A stretch of DNA of 34,205 nucleotides from DATBDE01 sp036270095 (GTDB lineage: Bacteria > Actinomycetota > Thermoleophilia > Solirubrobacterales > Solirubrobacteraceae), in NCBI GenBank assembly GCA_036270095.1, contig DATBDE010000101.1, forward strand, positions 1 to 34,205, written 5' to 3'. The translations under genes and the position numbers were made by a program. Positions 22,656 through 30,657 of the stretch are shown in pieces. The stretch's first letter is position 1. Every line of letters begins with the position of its first letter. The notes below the pieces were generated by a model. The model did not search any database and was not told the origin of the DNA. It was given only the letters and a program-made list of their open reading frames with translations.

Positions 22656-22708
22656 CCGTACCCAATGGTACGGAAATACCGTACTAGCTGGTACGATCTT
22701 TTCGTACC
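22656..22708 (+). promoter_or_regulatory. Clustered GTAC inverted repeats abutting the ATPase start
   Basis: Two perfect 7-bp inverted repeats: CCGTACC-CAAT-GGTACGG (22656-22673) and GGTACGA-TCTTT-TCGTACC (22690-22708), with further GGTAC/CCGTAC half sites at 22643 and 22678. The second ends exactly at the GTG start codon (22709). There is no Shine-Dalgarno sequence; TACGAT (22692-22697) could be a -10. The layout suggests an operator for (auto)repression of a leaderless transcript; inference. Confidence 0.55.
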
Positions 22709-23830
22709 GTGAACCCATTTGTGTACACCGGGCCTGTATCTGCCGACCATGTCATTGACCGCGACGAGCAGGCTGAGCTGCTCGTTGAGCTCGCCGACGC
22801 GGGTCAGGCGGCGCGGTTATCGGCTCCCCGGCGCTATGGCAAGACGAGCCTGCTGTATCGCGTCCGCCGGGACGTCGAGAGGCTCGGCTTCAGTGTGGTT
22901 TACGTCGACTTCTCGCGGGCGGTGTCCATCGAGGACGTTGCCGTCACCATCGAGGAGGCTTACCGGCGGTCGCTGCAGGGCAAGGTGCGACAAGCAGCAG
23001 TGGCGTTGATCCGCTACGTCAAGCCGAAGGCAAGGGCAGGCGCTGCGGGCGTCGGCGTCGAGGTGGGCCCGGAGCTCGATTCGGAAAAGGTGCGGCTCCT
23101 GGGGTCGTTGTTGGATCTCCCCCTGCGGATCCATGAACGCACGGGCACGCGCACGCTTGTCATCTTTGATGAGTTCCAGGAACTCCTTTCTGCCGGCGAC
23201 GATCTCGACCGCCTCTTCCGCAGCCGCATCCAGCACCACGGCAAGGCCGCGAGCTATGTGTTCGCTGGGTCGCACCCCGAAATGATGGACGGGCTGTTTG
23301 CCCGCAAGGCGAGACCGTTCTTTGACCAGGCTCGACCGGTATATCTGGAGCCGCTCTCCGACCCTGACCTCGGCGACTACATCGCCGGGCAGTTCGAGGC
23401 GACCGGCCGCCAAGTGGGCGAAGCAATCGAGCCGCTGCTGGACCTCGTCGAGGGCCATCCACAGCGTGGCATGCTGCTTGCGCACCATCTTTGGGAGCAG
23501 ACGGATCCCGGCCAAACGTCCGATCTCGAAGCCTGGCACCGGGCACGAACCGCAGCGGAGAGCGAGGCCGCAGACGCGCTCCAAGCGACATGGGATGCGA
23601 TGTCGATCGCCGCACGTCGCGTGGTCGCGGCCTTGGCGTCGACGATGGACGGGCTGCTCTCCAACCGGACCCTCCATCGATTCGAGCTCGCAAAGACGAC
23701 TGCGGCTGAGGTCCGCGATCGGCTAGTTGGGACCGGCGATCTGCAGCGCGTCGGCGAGCAGGTGACGATCGTCGACCCGCTGCTCGCTGAATGGGCGCGA
23801 CACCGAATCCCAGGCGAGAGCGACGAATAG
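22709..23830 (+). CDS. AAA/STAND-type ATPase (archaeal-type ATPase family)
   Basis: A 373-residue protein starting at GTG. The N-terminus FVYTGPVSADHVIDRDEQ, then Walker A APRRYGKTS (39-47) and Walker B TLVIFDEFQE (149-158), with a sensor-like YVFAGSHPEMM (183-193), match the archaeal-type ATPase clade of STAND/AAA proteins. After about residue 230 come helical segments and a winged-helix-like C-terminus (ARRVVAALASTMDGLLSNRT, VRDRLVGTGDLQRVGEQVTI). Such proteins are poorly characterised and often sit in mobile or defence contexts. It is the single cargo gene of cassette 1, and its codon use looks less GC-biased than its neighbours, consistent with transfer. No partner effector gene is next to it. 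Confidence 0.85.
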   Translation: MNPFVYTGPVSADHVIDRDEQAELLVELADAGQAARLSAPRRYGKTSLLYRVRRDVERLGFSVVYVDFSRAVSIEDVAVTIEEAYRRSLQGKVRQAAVALIRYVKPKARAGAAGVGVEVGPELDSEKVRLLGSLLDLPLRIHERTGTRTLVIFDEFQELLSAGDDLDRLFRSRIQHHGKAASYVFAGSHPEMMDGLFARKARPFFDQARPVYLEPLSDPDLGDYIAGQFEATGRQVGEAIEPLLDLVEGHPQRGMLLAHHLWEQTDPGQTSDLEAWHRARTAAESEAADALQATWDAMSIAARRVVAALASTMDGLLSNRTLHRFELAKTTAAEVRDRLVGTGDLQRVGEQVTIVDPLLAEWARHRIPGESDE

Positions 23831-23901
23831 CGCAGGATGCCCCGCCCAAGGCCAGCCCCTGGCCCTCACGTCGGGCGCAACGACTGAGCGGGGCTTCGCA
23901 C

Positions 23902-24071
23902 GTGTCCCCAACCGTCTCCCGAACTCGGCGAATCTGACCCCACCCAACCGCATCCAGCCGAACAGAAACGCGCCCAAACGAGCACCAACGACCTGCAAAT
24001 GAACCCCTTCAAAGCCGGCAGGCCCTGGCAGCCCCAGCGTTGGAAGGTTCGATTCCTTCGCCGCTCCGTGG
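23902..24071 (+). repeat. selC att unit A (~170 bp)
   Basis: Bases 24007-24071 repeat selC from the anticodon loop through 3 bases past the gene, with 2 mismatches in 65. The preceding 105 bases (from 23902) are homologous to the same stretch before copies B and C and contain a conserved short frame ending SPTVSRTRRI-stop (TGA 23935-23937). It is not a functional tRNA because the 5' half is absent. Interpreted as an att site joining cassettes 1 and 2. Of the rest of 23831-24263, 23831-23901 shows nothing recognisable. Confidence 0.85.
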
Positions 24072-24263
24072 GCGATTTCGGGCTAGTGGTCAGGGAGCCG
24101 CCAAAGCCGGTGCATCGGAGCGTCGTGCAGCGGCTTCAAAGCCCACGACGGCCGGAAGCCGGGCCGTGGTCGTTTCGGAGGGACCGCGCTGGCCGCGAAG
24201 GCGGCGTCCTACCGCGCCGACGTGCTGCGCATCCAGCGCGGGCTGGAGTAGGGTCGGTGCGGG
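24072..24263 (+). other. Cassette 2 left edge, possible gene remnant
   Basis: No intact gene. One plus-strand frame running to TAG at 24249-24251 ends with a protein-like sequence (LAAKAASYRADVLRIQRGLE) but has no convincing start; it may be the 3' remnant of a gene cut by the cassette junction. The SARP start follows 12 bases later. Confidence 0.3.
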
Positions 24264-27200
24264 GTGGTCGAGTTCCGCGTGCTGGGGCCGCTGGAGGCGG
24301 TTGTGGACGGCGTGCCCGTTCCGCTCGGGCCGCCGCAGCAGCGTGCCCTGCTCGCCCTGCTCGCGTTGCACGCGGGCGAGGTGGTCTCGCGCGACCGGAT
24401 CGTTGACGGGCTCTGGGGCGAACGTCCGCCGGCCACCGCCGCCAAGCTGGTGCAGGGCTACGTCTCGGGGCTGCGGAAGCTGGCCGGCGCAGACGTGCTC
24501 GTCACGCGGGCGCCGGGCTACCTGCTGGCGGTCGAGGCCGACGCGCTGGACCTGGCGCGGTTCGAGCGGCTGGCGGGCGAGGGGCGGGCGGCGCTGGGCG
24601 AAAGCGACCCGGGACGTGCGGCGGTGCGATTGCGGGAGGCGCTGGCCCTGTGGCGCGGGCCGGCGCTGGCCGACCTGGTGTCGGCGCCGTTCGCGCAGGC
24701 CGAGGCGGGCCGGCTCGAGGAGTTGCGGCTTTCAGCGGTGTGCGAGCGGATCGAGGCCGATCTCGCGCTCGGGCAGGACGACGTGGTGCCGGAGCTCGAG
24801 GCGCTGGTGGCCGAGCACCCGCTGCACGAGCGGTTGCGGCGGCAGCACATGCTCGCGCTCTACCGCGCGGGGCGGCAGGCCGAGGCGCTTGCCGCCTACC
24901 AGGCCGCCCGCCGTGCGCTGGTGGACGAGCTGGGCATCGAGCCGCGCCGCGAGGTGCGGGAGCTCGAGCAGGCGATCCTGCGCCAGGACCCCGCGCTCGA
25001 CCTCGCACCGGCGCGACCGACCGCGCCCGCCCGAGTCGGCTTCGTCGGCCGCGACGCCGAGCTGTCCGTGCTGGACGGCGCGCTCGAGGCAGCACTGGGC
25101 GGGATTGGGCGACTGGTGCTGATCGGCGGCGAGCCGGGGATCGGCAAGAGCCGCCTGGCAGAGGAGCTCGCCCACCACGCCCGCGCCCGCGGCGCGCGGG
25201 TGTGCGTGGGGCGCTGCTGGGAGGCCGGCGGCGCGCCCGCCTACTGGCCTTGGGTCCAGGCGCTGCGCGCGTATCTGCGCGAGGCCGGCCCCGACGCCCT
25301 GCTGGCGCAGCCGCGCGCCGGGGCCGCCGAGCTCGCGACCATCCTGCCGGAGACGCGGGAACTCGTCCCGGACCTGCCCGGCGCGGCTTCGCCCGAGGCG
25401 CAGGGGGCGCGGTTCCGGCTGCTCGAGGCCGTGGGCGCATTCCTGCGCACGGCGGTGGCGGAACGGCCGCTGGTGCTCGCCCTGGACGACCTGCACGCAG
25501 CTGATGTCCCGTCGCTGCTGCTCCTGCGGTTCCTGGTCGGACAGCTACACGGAACGCGGCTGATTGTCGTAGGCGCCTACCGCGACAGCGAGATCGGCCC
25601 CGAACTGGCCGACACTCTGGCCGACCTCGCCCGAGAGGCCGGGACCGAGCACGTCTCCCTGCGGGGATTGAGCGAGGCCGAGACCTCGCGCGTGCTGGCG
25701 CAGGCCATGGGGGGCGCCCCGGGCGACGACCTCGTGGCGGAGATCCAGGCCGAGACGCAGGGCAATCCGCTCTTCGCCAAGGAGATCGGGCGGCTGCTCG
25801 CCGCCGAGGGAGCAACCGCGCGCGCTGGACTGCCGATCCCGCGGGGCGTGCTGGAGGCGATCGGCCGGCGCCTGCGGCGCCACTCGAAGCGGTGCCGCGA
25901 GGTCCTGACACTGGCCTCGGTCGTCGGCCGGGAGTTCGACCCGGACGTGCTCGAGCGCACGAGCGCCCTCAGCGGGGACGCGCTCTTCGCCGCGCTCGAC
26001 GAGGCTGCCACCGCCGGGCTGGTCGGAGACGTGCCCGACGGGCTGGGGCGTTTGCGGTTCTCGCACATCCTCGTGCGTGACGCGCTCTACGAGGACCTGC
26101 CCGCCCCGCGCCGCCTGCGCTTGCACCGGGCGATCGCGGAGGCGCTCGAGGAGCTGTACGCCGGCAACCCCGAGCCGCACGTGGCCGAGCTGGCCCAGCA
26201 TTACGGCGCCGCGGGGCCGGCAGCGGCCGAGAAGGCGATCGTATACGCCCAGCGGGCAGGCGACCGCGCCGCGGGCCAGTACGCATACGAGGAGGCGGCG
26301 AGCTGGTACGCACGGGCGCTCGCGCTGCTCGAGACCGCGCGGTCCGGCGACGACGACCGGATGCGCGAGCTCCTGCTGGCGCGCGGCGAGGCGCTCAGCC
26401 GCGCCGGCCGCGGCGGCCAGGCCCGCGAGGTCCTGCGCCGGGCGGCCGAGCTGGCCGAGCAGGGCGGTCGTCCCGACCAGCTCGCGCGCGCTGCTACCGA
26501 GTACACGGGACGGTTCGGGTGGTCGCGCGGGAGCATCGACCCCTTGTACGTGCCGCTGCTCGAGCGGGCACTTGCCGCGGTGGGCTCGGATGACAGCGTC
26601 GCGCGCGTCCGCCTGCTGGCCCGGCTCGCGGCGGCGCGGCGCGACGAAGCCCCGCACGAGGAGCGTGTCGCGCTGGGCGGCGAGGCCGTGGAGATGGCGC
26701 AACGGATGGGCGACCCGGAGACGCTGGCGATGGCGCTCGAGGGCTACCTGACCGCCACCGACGGGCCCGATACGGTCTCCGAGGGCCTGTCGATCGCGAG
26801 CCGCACGATTGAGCTCGCCGAGCGGATCGGCGACAAGGAGCGGCTCTACGAAGGGCACTACAACCGGCTCAACGCGCTGTGGATGCACGGGGAACGTGCC
26901 GCCGTCGACGTGGAGATGGACGTGCTCGCCGGCCTGGTCGAGGAGCTGCGCCAGCCGGCGCAGCGCTGGCACATCGGGACGGTCCGGACGATGTTCGCCC
27001 TCATGGAAGGCCGGCTCGAGGAGGCGGAGCGGCGCATCGTCGACACGGCGGCCATCGGCCAGCATGTCGAGCGGTGGAATGCAGAGGTCACCCGGCGGAT
27101 GGCGCTGTTCGTTCTCCGTCGTGAGCAGGGCCGGCTGGCCGACGTCGCCGACGTCATCGCCCGGTCGGTGGCCGAGTACCCGTCGCTCATGCGGTTCGCG

Positions 27201-27689
27201 TGCGCGCTGGCCGACGTGGAGGCGATGGTGGGGAACGAGCGCGAGGCGCGCGGCGCACTCAAGCGCGTGCTCGCGCTCGATCTCGAGCGCGTCCACCGCG
27301 ACGCCGAGTGGCTCTTCTCGCTGGCGATCCTGTCCGAGGCGTGCGTGGCGCTCGGCGAGGAGCGCGGCGCGGCGCGGCTCTATGGCTTGCTGCTGCCGTT
27401 CGCGGGCCTCTACACCGTGGCACCGATCGAAGCGACCTTCGGCTCGGTCGCCTGCGCCCTCGGCGGGCTCGCGCGCGCCCTCGGGCGCGACGATGAGGCC
27501 GTGAGCCACCTCGAGGCTGCTGTCGAGCTCGAACGCCGAATGCGGGCGCGACCCTGGCTGGCCCGCGCCGAGCAGCAGCTCGCGGCGGCGCTCCTCGGGC
27601 GCGGTACGCCGCTGGACCGACCCCGATCCGACACGTCGGAGCCGGGGAGTTCGACGCCGCCCCAAGGGCCTAGCCGACCGGGTCCTTAG
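24264..27689 (+). CDS. SARP/AfsR-type transcriptional regulator with BTAD and AAA ATPase domains
   Basis: A 1141-residue regulator starting at GTG 24264. Domains: an OmpR-like winged helix (residues 1-92; FRVLGPLEAVVDGVPVPLG, PPATAAKLVQGYVSGLRKL), bacterial transcriptional activator domain BTAD (about 97-245, ending VDELGIEPRREVRELEQAIL), an ATPase with VGRDAEL and Walker A GGEPGIGKSRLAEE (287-300), Walker B LVLALDDLHAADVPSLL, then a long helical TPR-like region to the end. No LuxR-type C-terminal HTH is seen. SARPs with NTPase/TPR modules activate nearby biosynthetic or catabolic genes on a signal; its target here is not evident. Its stop overlaps that of sthA in the bases TTAG (27686-27689). 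GC and codon use resemble the chromosome. Confidence 0.92.
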   Translation: MVEFRVLGPLEAVVDGVPVPLGPPQQRALLALLALHAGEVVSRDRIVDGLWGERPPATAAKLVQGYVSGLRKLAGADVLVTRAPGYLLAVEADALDLARFERLAGEGRAALGESDPGRAAVRLREALALWRGPALADLVSAPFAQAEAGRLEELRLSAVCERIEADLALGQDDVVPELEALVAEHPLHERLRRQHMLALYRAGRQAEALAAYQAARRALVDELGIEPRREVRELEQAILRQDPALDLAPARPTAPARVGFVGRDAELSVLDGALEAALGGIGRLVLIGGEPGIGKSRLAEELAHHARARGARVCVGRCWEAGGAPAYWPWVQALRAYLREAGPDALLAQPRAGAAELATILPETRELVPDLPGAASPEAQGARFRLLEAVGAFLRTAVAERPLVLALDDLHAADVPSLLLLRFLVGQLHGTRLIVVGAYRDSEIGPELADTLADLAREAGTEHVSLRGLSEAETSRVLAQAMGGAPGDDLVAEIQAETQGNPLFAKEIGRLLAAEGATARAGLPIPRGVLEAIGRRLRRHSKRCREVLTLASVVGREFDPDVLERTSALSGDALFAALDEAATAGLVGDVPDGLGRLRFSHILVRDALYEDLPAPRRLRLHRAIAEALEELYAGNPEPHVAELAQHYGAAGPAAAEKAIVYAQRAGDRAAGQYAYEEAASWYARALALLETARSGDDDRMRELLLARGEALSRAGRGGQAREVLRRAAELAEQGGRPDQLARAATEYTGRFGWSRGSIDPLYVPLLERALAAVGSDDSVARVRLLARLAAARRDEAPHEERVALGGEAVEMAQRMGDPETLAMALEGYLTATDGPDTVSEGLSIASRTIELAERIGDKERLYEGHYNRLNALWMHGERAAVDVEMDVLAGLVEELRQPAQRWHIGTVRTMFALMEGRLEEAERRIVDTAAIGQHVERWNAEVTRRMALFVLRREQGRLADVADVIARSVAEYPSLMRFACALADVEAMVGNEREARGALKRVLALDLERVHRDAEWLFSLAILSEACVALGEERGAARLYGLLLPFAGLYTVAPIEATFGSVACALGGLARALGRDDEAVSHLEAAVELERRMRARPWLARAEQQLAAALLGRGTPLDRPRSDTSEPGSSTPPQGPSRPGP

Positions 27690-29239
27690 CCGGACGCCGT
27701 CGTTGTCGGCGCGGACGACGAACCGCGTCCGGTGGCGCCGTCGGACGACGACTTGTCCTCTTTGGCACGGGTGAACCGCGGGGCGTCGGCGGGCGGAACC
27801 GGCGTCGCCGCCGCCTCCCCGGTGGCGTCGACCATGCCGAGCACCCGCATCCGGTTGGCCGCGTCGAGCGCCGCCACCTTATAGCTCTCGGCGAACGTCG
27901 GGTAGTTGAAGACGGCCGAGACCAAGAAGTCCAGCGCCGCCGGACGCCCCAGCAGCGCCTGCCCGATGTGGACGAGATCGGTCGCGCCGGTGCCGAGCAC
28001 GTGTACCCCTAGCAGCGTCCGGTCGTCCGTGGACACGAGCAGCTTGAGCATTCCGTCCTCGTCGCCCGAGATCAGCCCGCGCGCAAGCTCGTTCCAGCGC
28101 GCCACCCCGGCCACGTAGGGCACCGCCGCGTCCGTGAGCTGCTCCTCCGTGCGACCGACCATGGCCAGCTCGGGGATCGCGTACACGCCAGTCGGCACGA
28201 GCTCGGGCATCGGGTCGACCGCCTGCCCAGAGGTGAGCAGCCCGGCGACACGACCCTGCTCGAACGCCGTCGCCGCGAGGCCCATCCCGCCAGCCACGTC
28301 GCCGCCCGCGTAGATATGCGGCACGGCCGTGCGCCCGCACGAGTCGGCCTGGATGCGCCCGCGCTTGTCGGTGTCCAGCCCGGCGCGGTCGACGTGCAGA
28401 CGGTCGGTCACGCCCTGGCGCCCGATCGCGTACAGCACCATGTCGGACGGGACGCGCTTGCCCGACGCGAGCCTGGTGAGGACGAGGTCACCGCGCCGGG
28501 TCACCTCGGTGACAGCCTCGCCGAAGCGGAACGTGACGCCGCGCCTGCGCAGCAAGTACTGCAGGGCTTCGGCGATCTCGGCGTCGGCGAAGCTGAGCAG
28601 TCCCGGCCGCTGGTCGACAAGCGTCACGCGAGTGCCCAGCGCGGCGAAGATCGACGCGTACTCGACGCCGATCACCCCAGCCCCCACGACGGTCATCGTG
28701 CGCGGCACGCCCGACTGGATCTCCAGGATGTCGTCGGAGTCGAGCACGTGGCTGCCGTCGAAAGGCACGCTCGGCGGGCGGGACGGCGTAGTACCCACGG
28801 CGATGACGACGTGGTCGGCGGTGTAGTGCTGTGCGGACGCGCGCGCGTCACGCACCTCGATCGTGTGGGGATCGACGAACGACGCCTCGCCGTACAGCAG
28901 CGTCACGCGATTGCGGCGGAACTGGTCGCGCACCACGGTGGCCTCAGCGGCAACCACCCGGGCCGCTCGGTCGCGCAGGTAGGTCGCGCCGATGACCTCC
29001 CACTCCTCGGTCGGCCCCCCGCTCGTCATCAACTCGATGTTGCGCCGCTTCAGCAGCTCGAGCACCGCCTCGCGGAGCGTCTTGGAGGGCACCGTGCCAG
29101 TGTGGATGGACACTCCGCCCACGCGTTCGCGCCGCTCGATTACGGCGACCGAGCGACCGAGCTTCGCCGCCTGGATTGCCGCTTTCTGCCCACTCGGGCC
29201 CGAGCCGATGACGATCAGGTCGAAATCTCGCTCCTCCAC
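27686..29239 (-). CDS. sthA: Soluble pyridine nucleotide transhydrogenase (SthA-like)
   Basis: A 517-residue FAD flavoprotein of the dihydrolipoamide-dehydrogenase fold. FAD motif GSGPSG (12-17), NAD motif VGAGVIGVEYASIF (185-198), the second FAD region HIYAGGDVAGG, and a C-terminal dimerisation domain with FNYPTFAESYKVAALDAANR. The redox-active cysteine pair of disulfide reductases is missing (GGVSIHTGTVPSKTLREA, residues 41-58); transhydrogenases of this family lack the full pair, so NADH/NADPH exchange is the best call. The last ~45 residues form a Pro/Ala/Ser-rich extension not usual in SthA. The GTG start (29239) lies 5 bases after the stop of a truncated upstream frame. It is cargo of cassette 2. 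Confidence 0.88.
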   Translation of the reverse strand: MEERDFDLIVIGSGPSGQKAAIQAAKLGRSVAVIERRERVGGVSIHTGTVPSKTLREAVLELLKRRNIELMTSGGPTEEWEVIGATYLRDRAARVVAAEATVVRDQFRRNRVTLLYGEASFVDPHTIEVRDARASAQHYTADHVVIAVGTTPSRPPSVPFDGSHVLDSDDILEIQSGVPRTMTVVGAGVIGVEYASIFAALGTRVTLVDQRPGLLSFADAEIAEALQYLLRRRGVTFRFGEAVTEVTRRGDLVLTRLASGKRVPSDMVLYAIGRQGVTDRLHVDRAGLDTDKRGRIQADSCGRTAVPHIYAGGDVAGGMGLAATAFEQGRVAGLLTSGQAVDPMPELVPTGVYAIPELAMVGRTEEQLTDAAVPYVAGVARWNELARGLISGDEDGMLKLLVSTDDRTLLGVHVLGTGATDLVHIGQALLGRPAALDFLVSAVFNYPTFAESYKVAALDAANRMRVLGMVDATGEAAATPVPPADAPRFTRAKEDKSSSDGATGRGSSSAPTTTASG

Positions 29240-29244
29240 ACCAG

Positions 29245-29436
29245 CTATTTACCCATCAGAGCGTCCTCGAAGAGCAGCTCGTAGGCCGCAGGCGACTCGT
29301 GCCTCCCGGCGGCCTCTGCGCCGATGACCGCCCCGGCGACCGTGTTGCCGTTTCGTCGTCCTCGATGGCGCCGCGTCCACCGAGACGAGCGCTCATGCAG
29401 TCCGCGACATCGTCGACGTGCGCGTCGTCCCTCGCC
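29245..29436 (-). pseudogene. Possible 3' remnant of a gene upstream of sthA
   Basis: A minus-strand frame ends at 29245-29247 (TAG), 5 bases before the sthA start, with a protein-like end: AAGRHESPAAYELLFEDALM then GK. Going upstream it becomes arginine-rich and enters att unit B, so no complete gene exists. It may be the tail of an sthA operon partner truncated at the cassette junction. I cannot name the family. The rest of 29240-29436 shows nothing else. Confidence 0.35.
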
Positions 29437-29607
29437 GTGTCCCCGACCGTGTCCCGAACTCGGCGAATCTGACCCCACCCAACCGCACCTAGACGAACAG
29501 AAAACCCGCCGAAACAAGGACAAAATCCCTGCAAACCGCACGCTTCGAAACCGGCAGGGCGCGGCAGACCCGCGCTTGGAAGGTTCGATTCCTTCGCCGC
29601 TCCGTGG
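29437..29607 (+). repeat. selC att unit B (~171 bp)
   Basis: Bases 29543-29607 correspond to selC 22513-22577 with 8 differences; the last 31 bases are identical. The variable-arm stem reads GCGCGG/CCGCGC in place of CCCTGG/CCAGGG, so both strands changed together and pairing is kept. The preceding 106 bases align with units A and C, including the short frame ending SPTVSRTRRI-stop (TGA 29470-29472). It is the boundary of cassettes 2 and 3. Confidence 0.85.
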
Positions 29608-29644
29608 GGCGGTTCCCGGGGTTCGCGGCCGCCGGTGTGGGCCT

Positions 29645-30427
29645 CTACGAGCCGCTCGGGTCTGCCGGGCCGGCGCGGCGGATTGGCGCGTAGGTCGGCA
29701 CCGGATCCTTGGTCAGAAAGCCGATCATCAAGTCGTTGCACAGCGCGGCCTTCTCGTGAAGGAGGCCGTGCGACGTCCCCGGCACCACGGCCAGCTCGGC
29801 GTCGGGCAGGCCGCGGTACATCGCGGTCGCATGCTCGAGCGTGACCTCGTCGTCGTCGCCGAGCATGACCAGCGTCCGGTTGGGCAGCTCGCGGAGATCC
29901 GACGCGCTGAGCGTCGGCTCCTCCCAGTTCGAACGCGCGAGCTTCGCGTGGACCACCGGGAAGTGATCGGGCCCGTCCGGCGAGAGCTCCGCATAGCCCC
30001 GCGCGATCACCTCGTGTGGCTCGGCGTCGGGATCGATCGCCTCGGGAATCCACCCGTCGCGGTGAAAGACGCCGCTTACGACCACGAGTCGCCGAGCGAG
30101 GTCGGGCCGGCGCAGCCCGGTCAGCAGCGCGACCGTGGCCCCGGCACTGCAGCCGACGAGGTGCGCGGGGCCGCCGACCACGCGCTCGAGGAAGGCGATC
30201 GTGTCCTGCGCCATGAGCTCGTAGGTGATCGGGCCCTCGACGTCGGGGGTGCGGCCGTGGCCGCGCCGCTCCGGCCTATAGACGTGGAACTGCGCGGCGA
30301 GCGCGTCGAGGTTCGGCGCCCACGCCCGCGCGTCGGCCCCACCCGGGTGCAGGAGGACGAGCGGATCGCCGTTGCCGTGCTCGTCGTACCACGTGCGCAC
30401 CGCGCCCAGCTGTATGTCGTTGGCCAT
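29645..30427 (-). CDS. Alpha/beta-fold hydrolase
   Basis: A 260-residue hydrolase. The oxyanion-hole region is LVLLHPGGADARAW (23-36), the nucleophile elbow GCSAG (92-96, Ser94), the acid likely Asp191-193 in VMLGDDDEVT, and the catalytic histidine His220 in VPGTSHGLLHE. This completes a Ser-Asp-His triad typical of esterases, lactonases and haloperoxidase-like hydrolases. The cap region is short. The family is too broad to give a substrate. It is the only gene of cassette 3. The ATG has no strong ribosome-binding site. Confidence 0.88.
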   Translation of the reverse strand: MANDIQLGAVRTWYDEHGNGDPLVLLHPGGADARAWAPNLDALAAQFHVYRPERRGHGRTPDVEGPITYELMAQDTIAFLERVVGGPAHLVGCSAGATVALLTGLRRPDLARRLVVVSGVFHRDGWIPEAIDPDAEPHEVIARGYAELSPDGPDHFPVVHAKLARSNWEEPTLSASDLRELPNRTLVMLGDDDEVTLEHATAMYRGLPDAELAVVPGTSHGLLHEKAALCNDLMIGFLTKDPVPTYAPIRRAGPADPSGS

Positions 30428-30657
30428 GCGGTGAAGACCGGGCGCGCGCCGTCAATTCATCGGCCGGCATCGCGCCTCTGCTTGCTCTTCTCCCTTCCGA
30501 TCCGCCGGGCGGGGAAAGTCCCCCTTTCGACCAGCGACACCGATGCGGTCCTCCGGCAGCACGCGCTGCGCCGCTCCCAGCTGCTGTCACCGTTTCGACC
30601 CCCCATCGTCATCGTGAGCAACGCGACCCTCGAACACACCACCGCATGGCAAAGACC
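30428..30657. other. Non-coding stretch upstream of the hydrolase
   Basis: No convincing gene on either strand; long frames here are products of high GC. It should contain the hydrolase promoter (minus strand). A small imperfect inverted repeat (GGGGAAAG/CCCCCTTTC, around 30514-30532) is the only structure seen. Confidence 0.4.

Larger units (their letters stand above)
22575..24071 (+). mobile_element. selC-associated cassette 1 (integrase-less)
   Basis: About 1.5 kb between the end of selC and the first downstream selC 3' repeat. Its only intact gene is the STAND-like ATPase. No integrase, relaxase or transposase is recognised. The bounding direct repeats match in 63 of 65 bases (22513-22577 versus 24007-24071). 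A CIME-like element or deletion derivative of an integrative element is the simplest reading. Confidence 0.65.
24072..29607 (+). mobile_element. selC-associated cassette 2 (SARP regulator + transhydrogenase)
   Basis: About 5.5 kb between att units A and B. It carries a large SARP-type regulator and a convergent SthA-like gene, plus possible gene remnants at both edges. No integrase is seen. The far repeat (29543-29607) differs from selC at 8 of 65 positions, mostly paired changes in the variable arm. Confidence 0.55.

Noticed and set aside
27686..29239. SthA as an inactivated disulfide reductase lacking both redox cysteines
   Set aside because: Soluble transhydrogenases of this family do not need the cysteine pair; both dinucleotide-binding motifs are intact.
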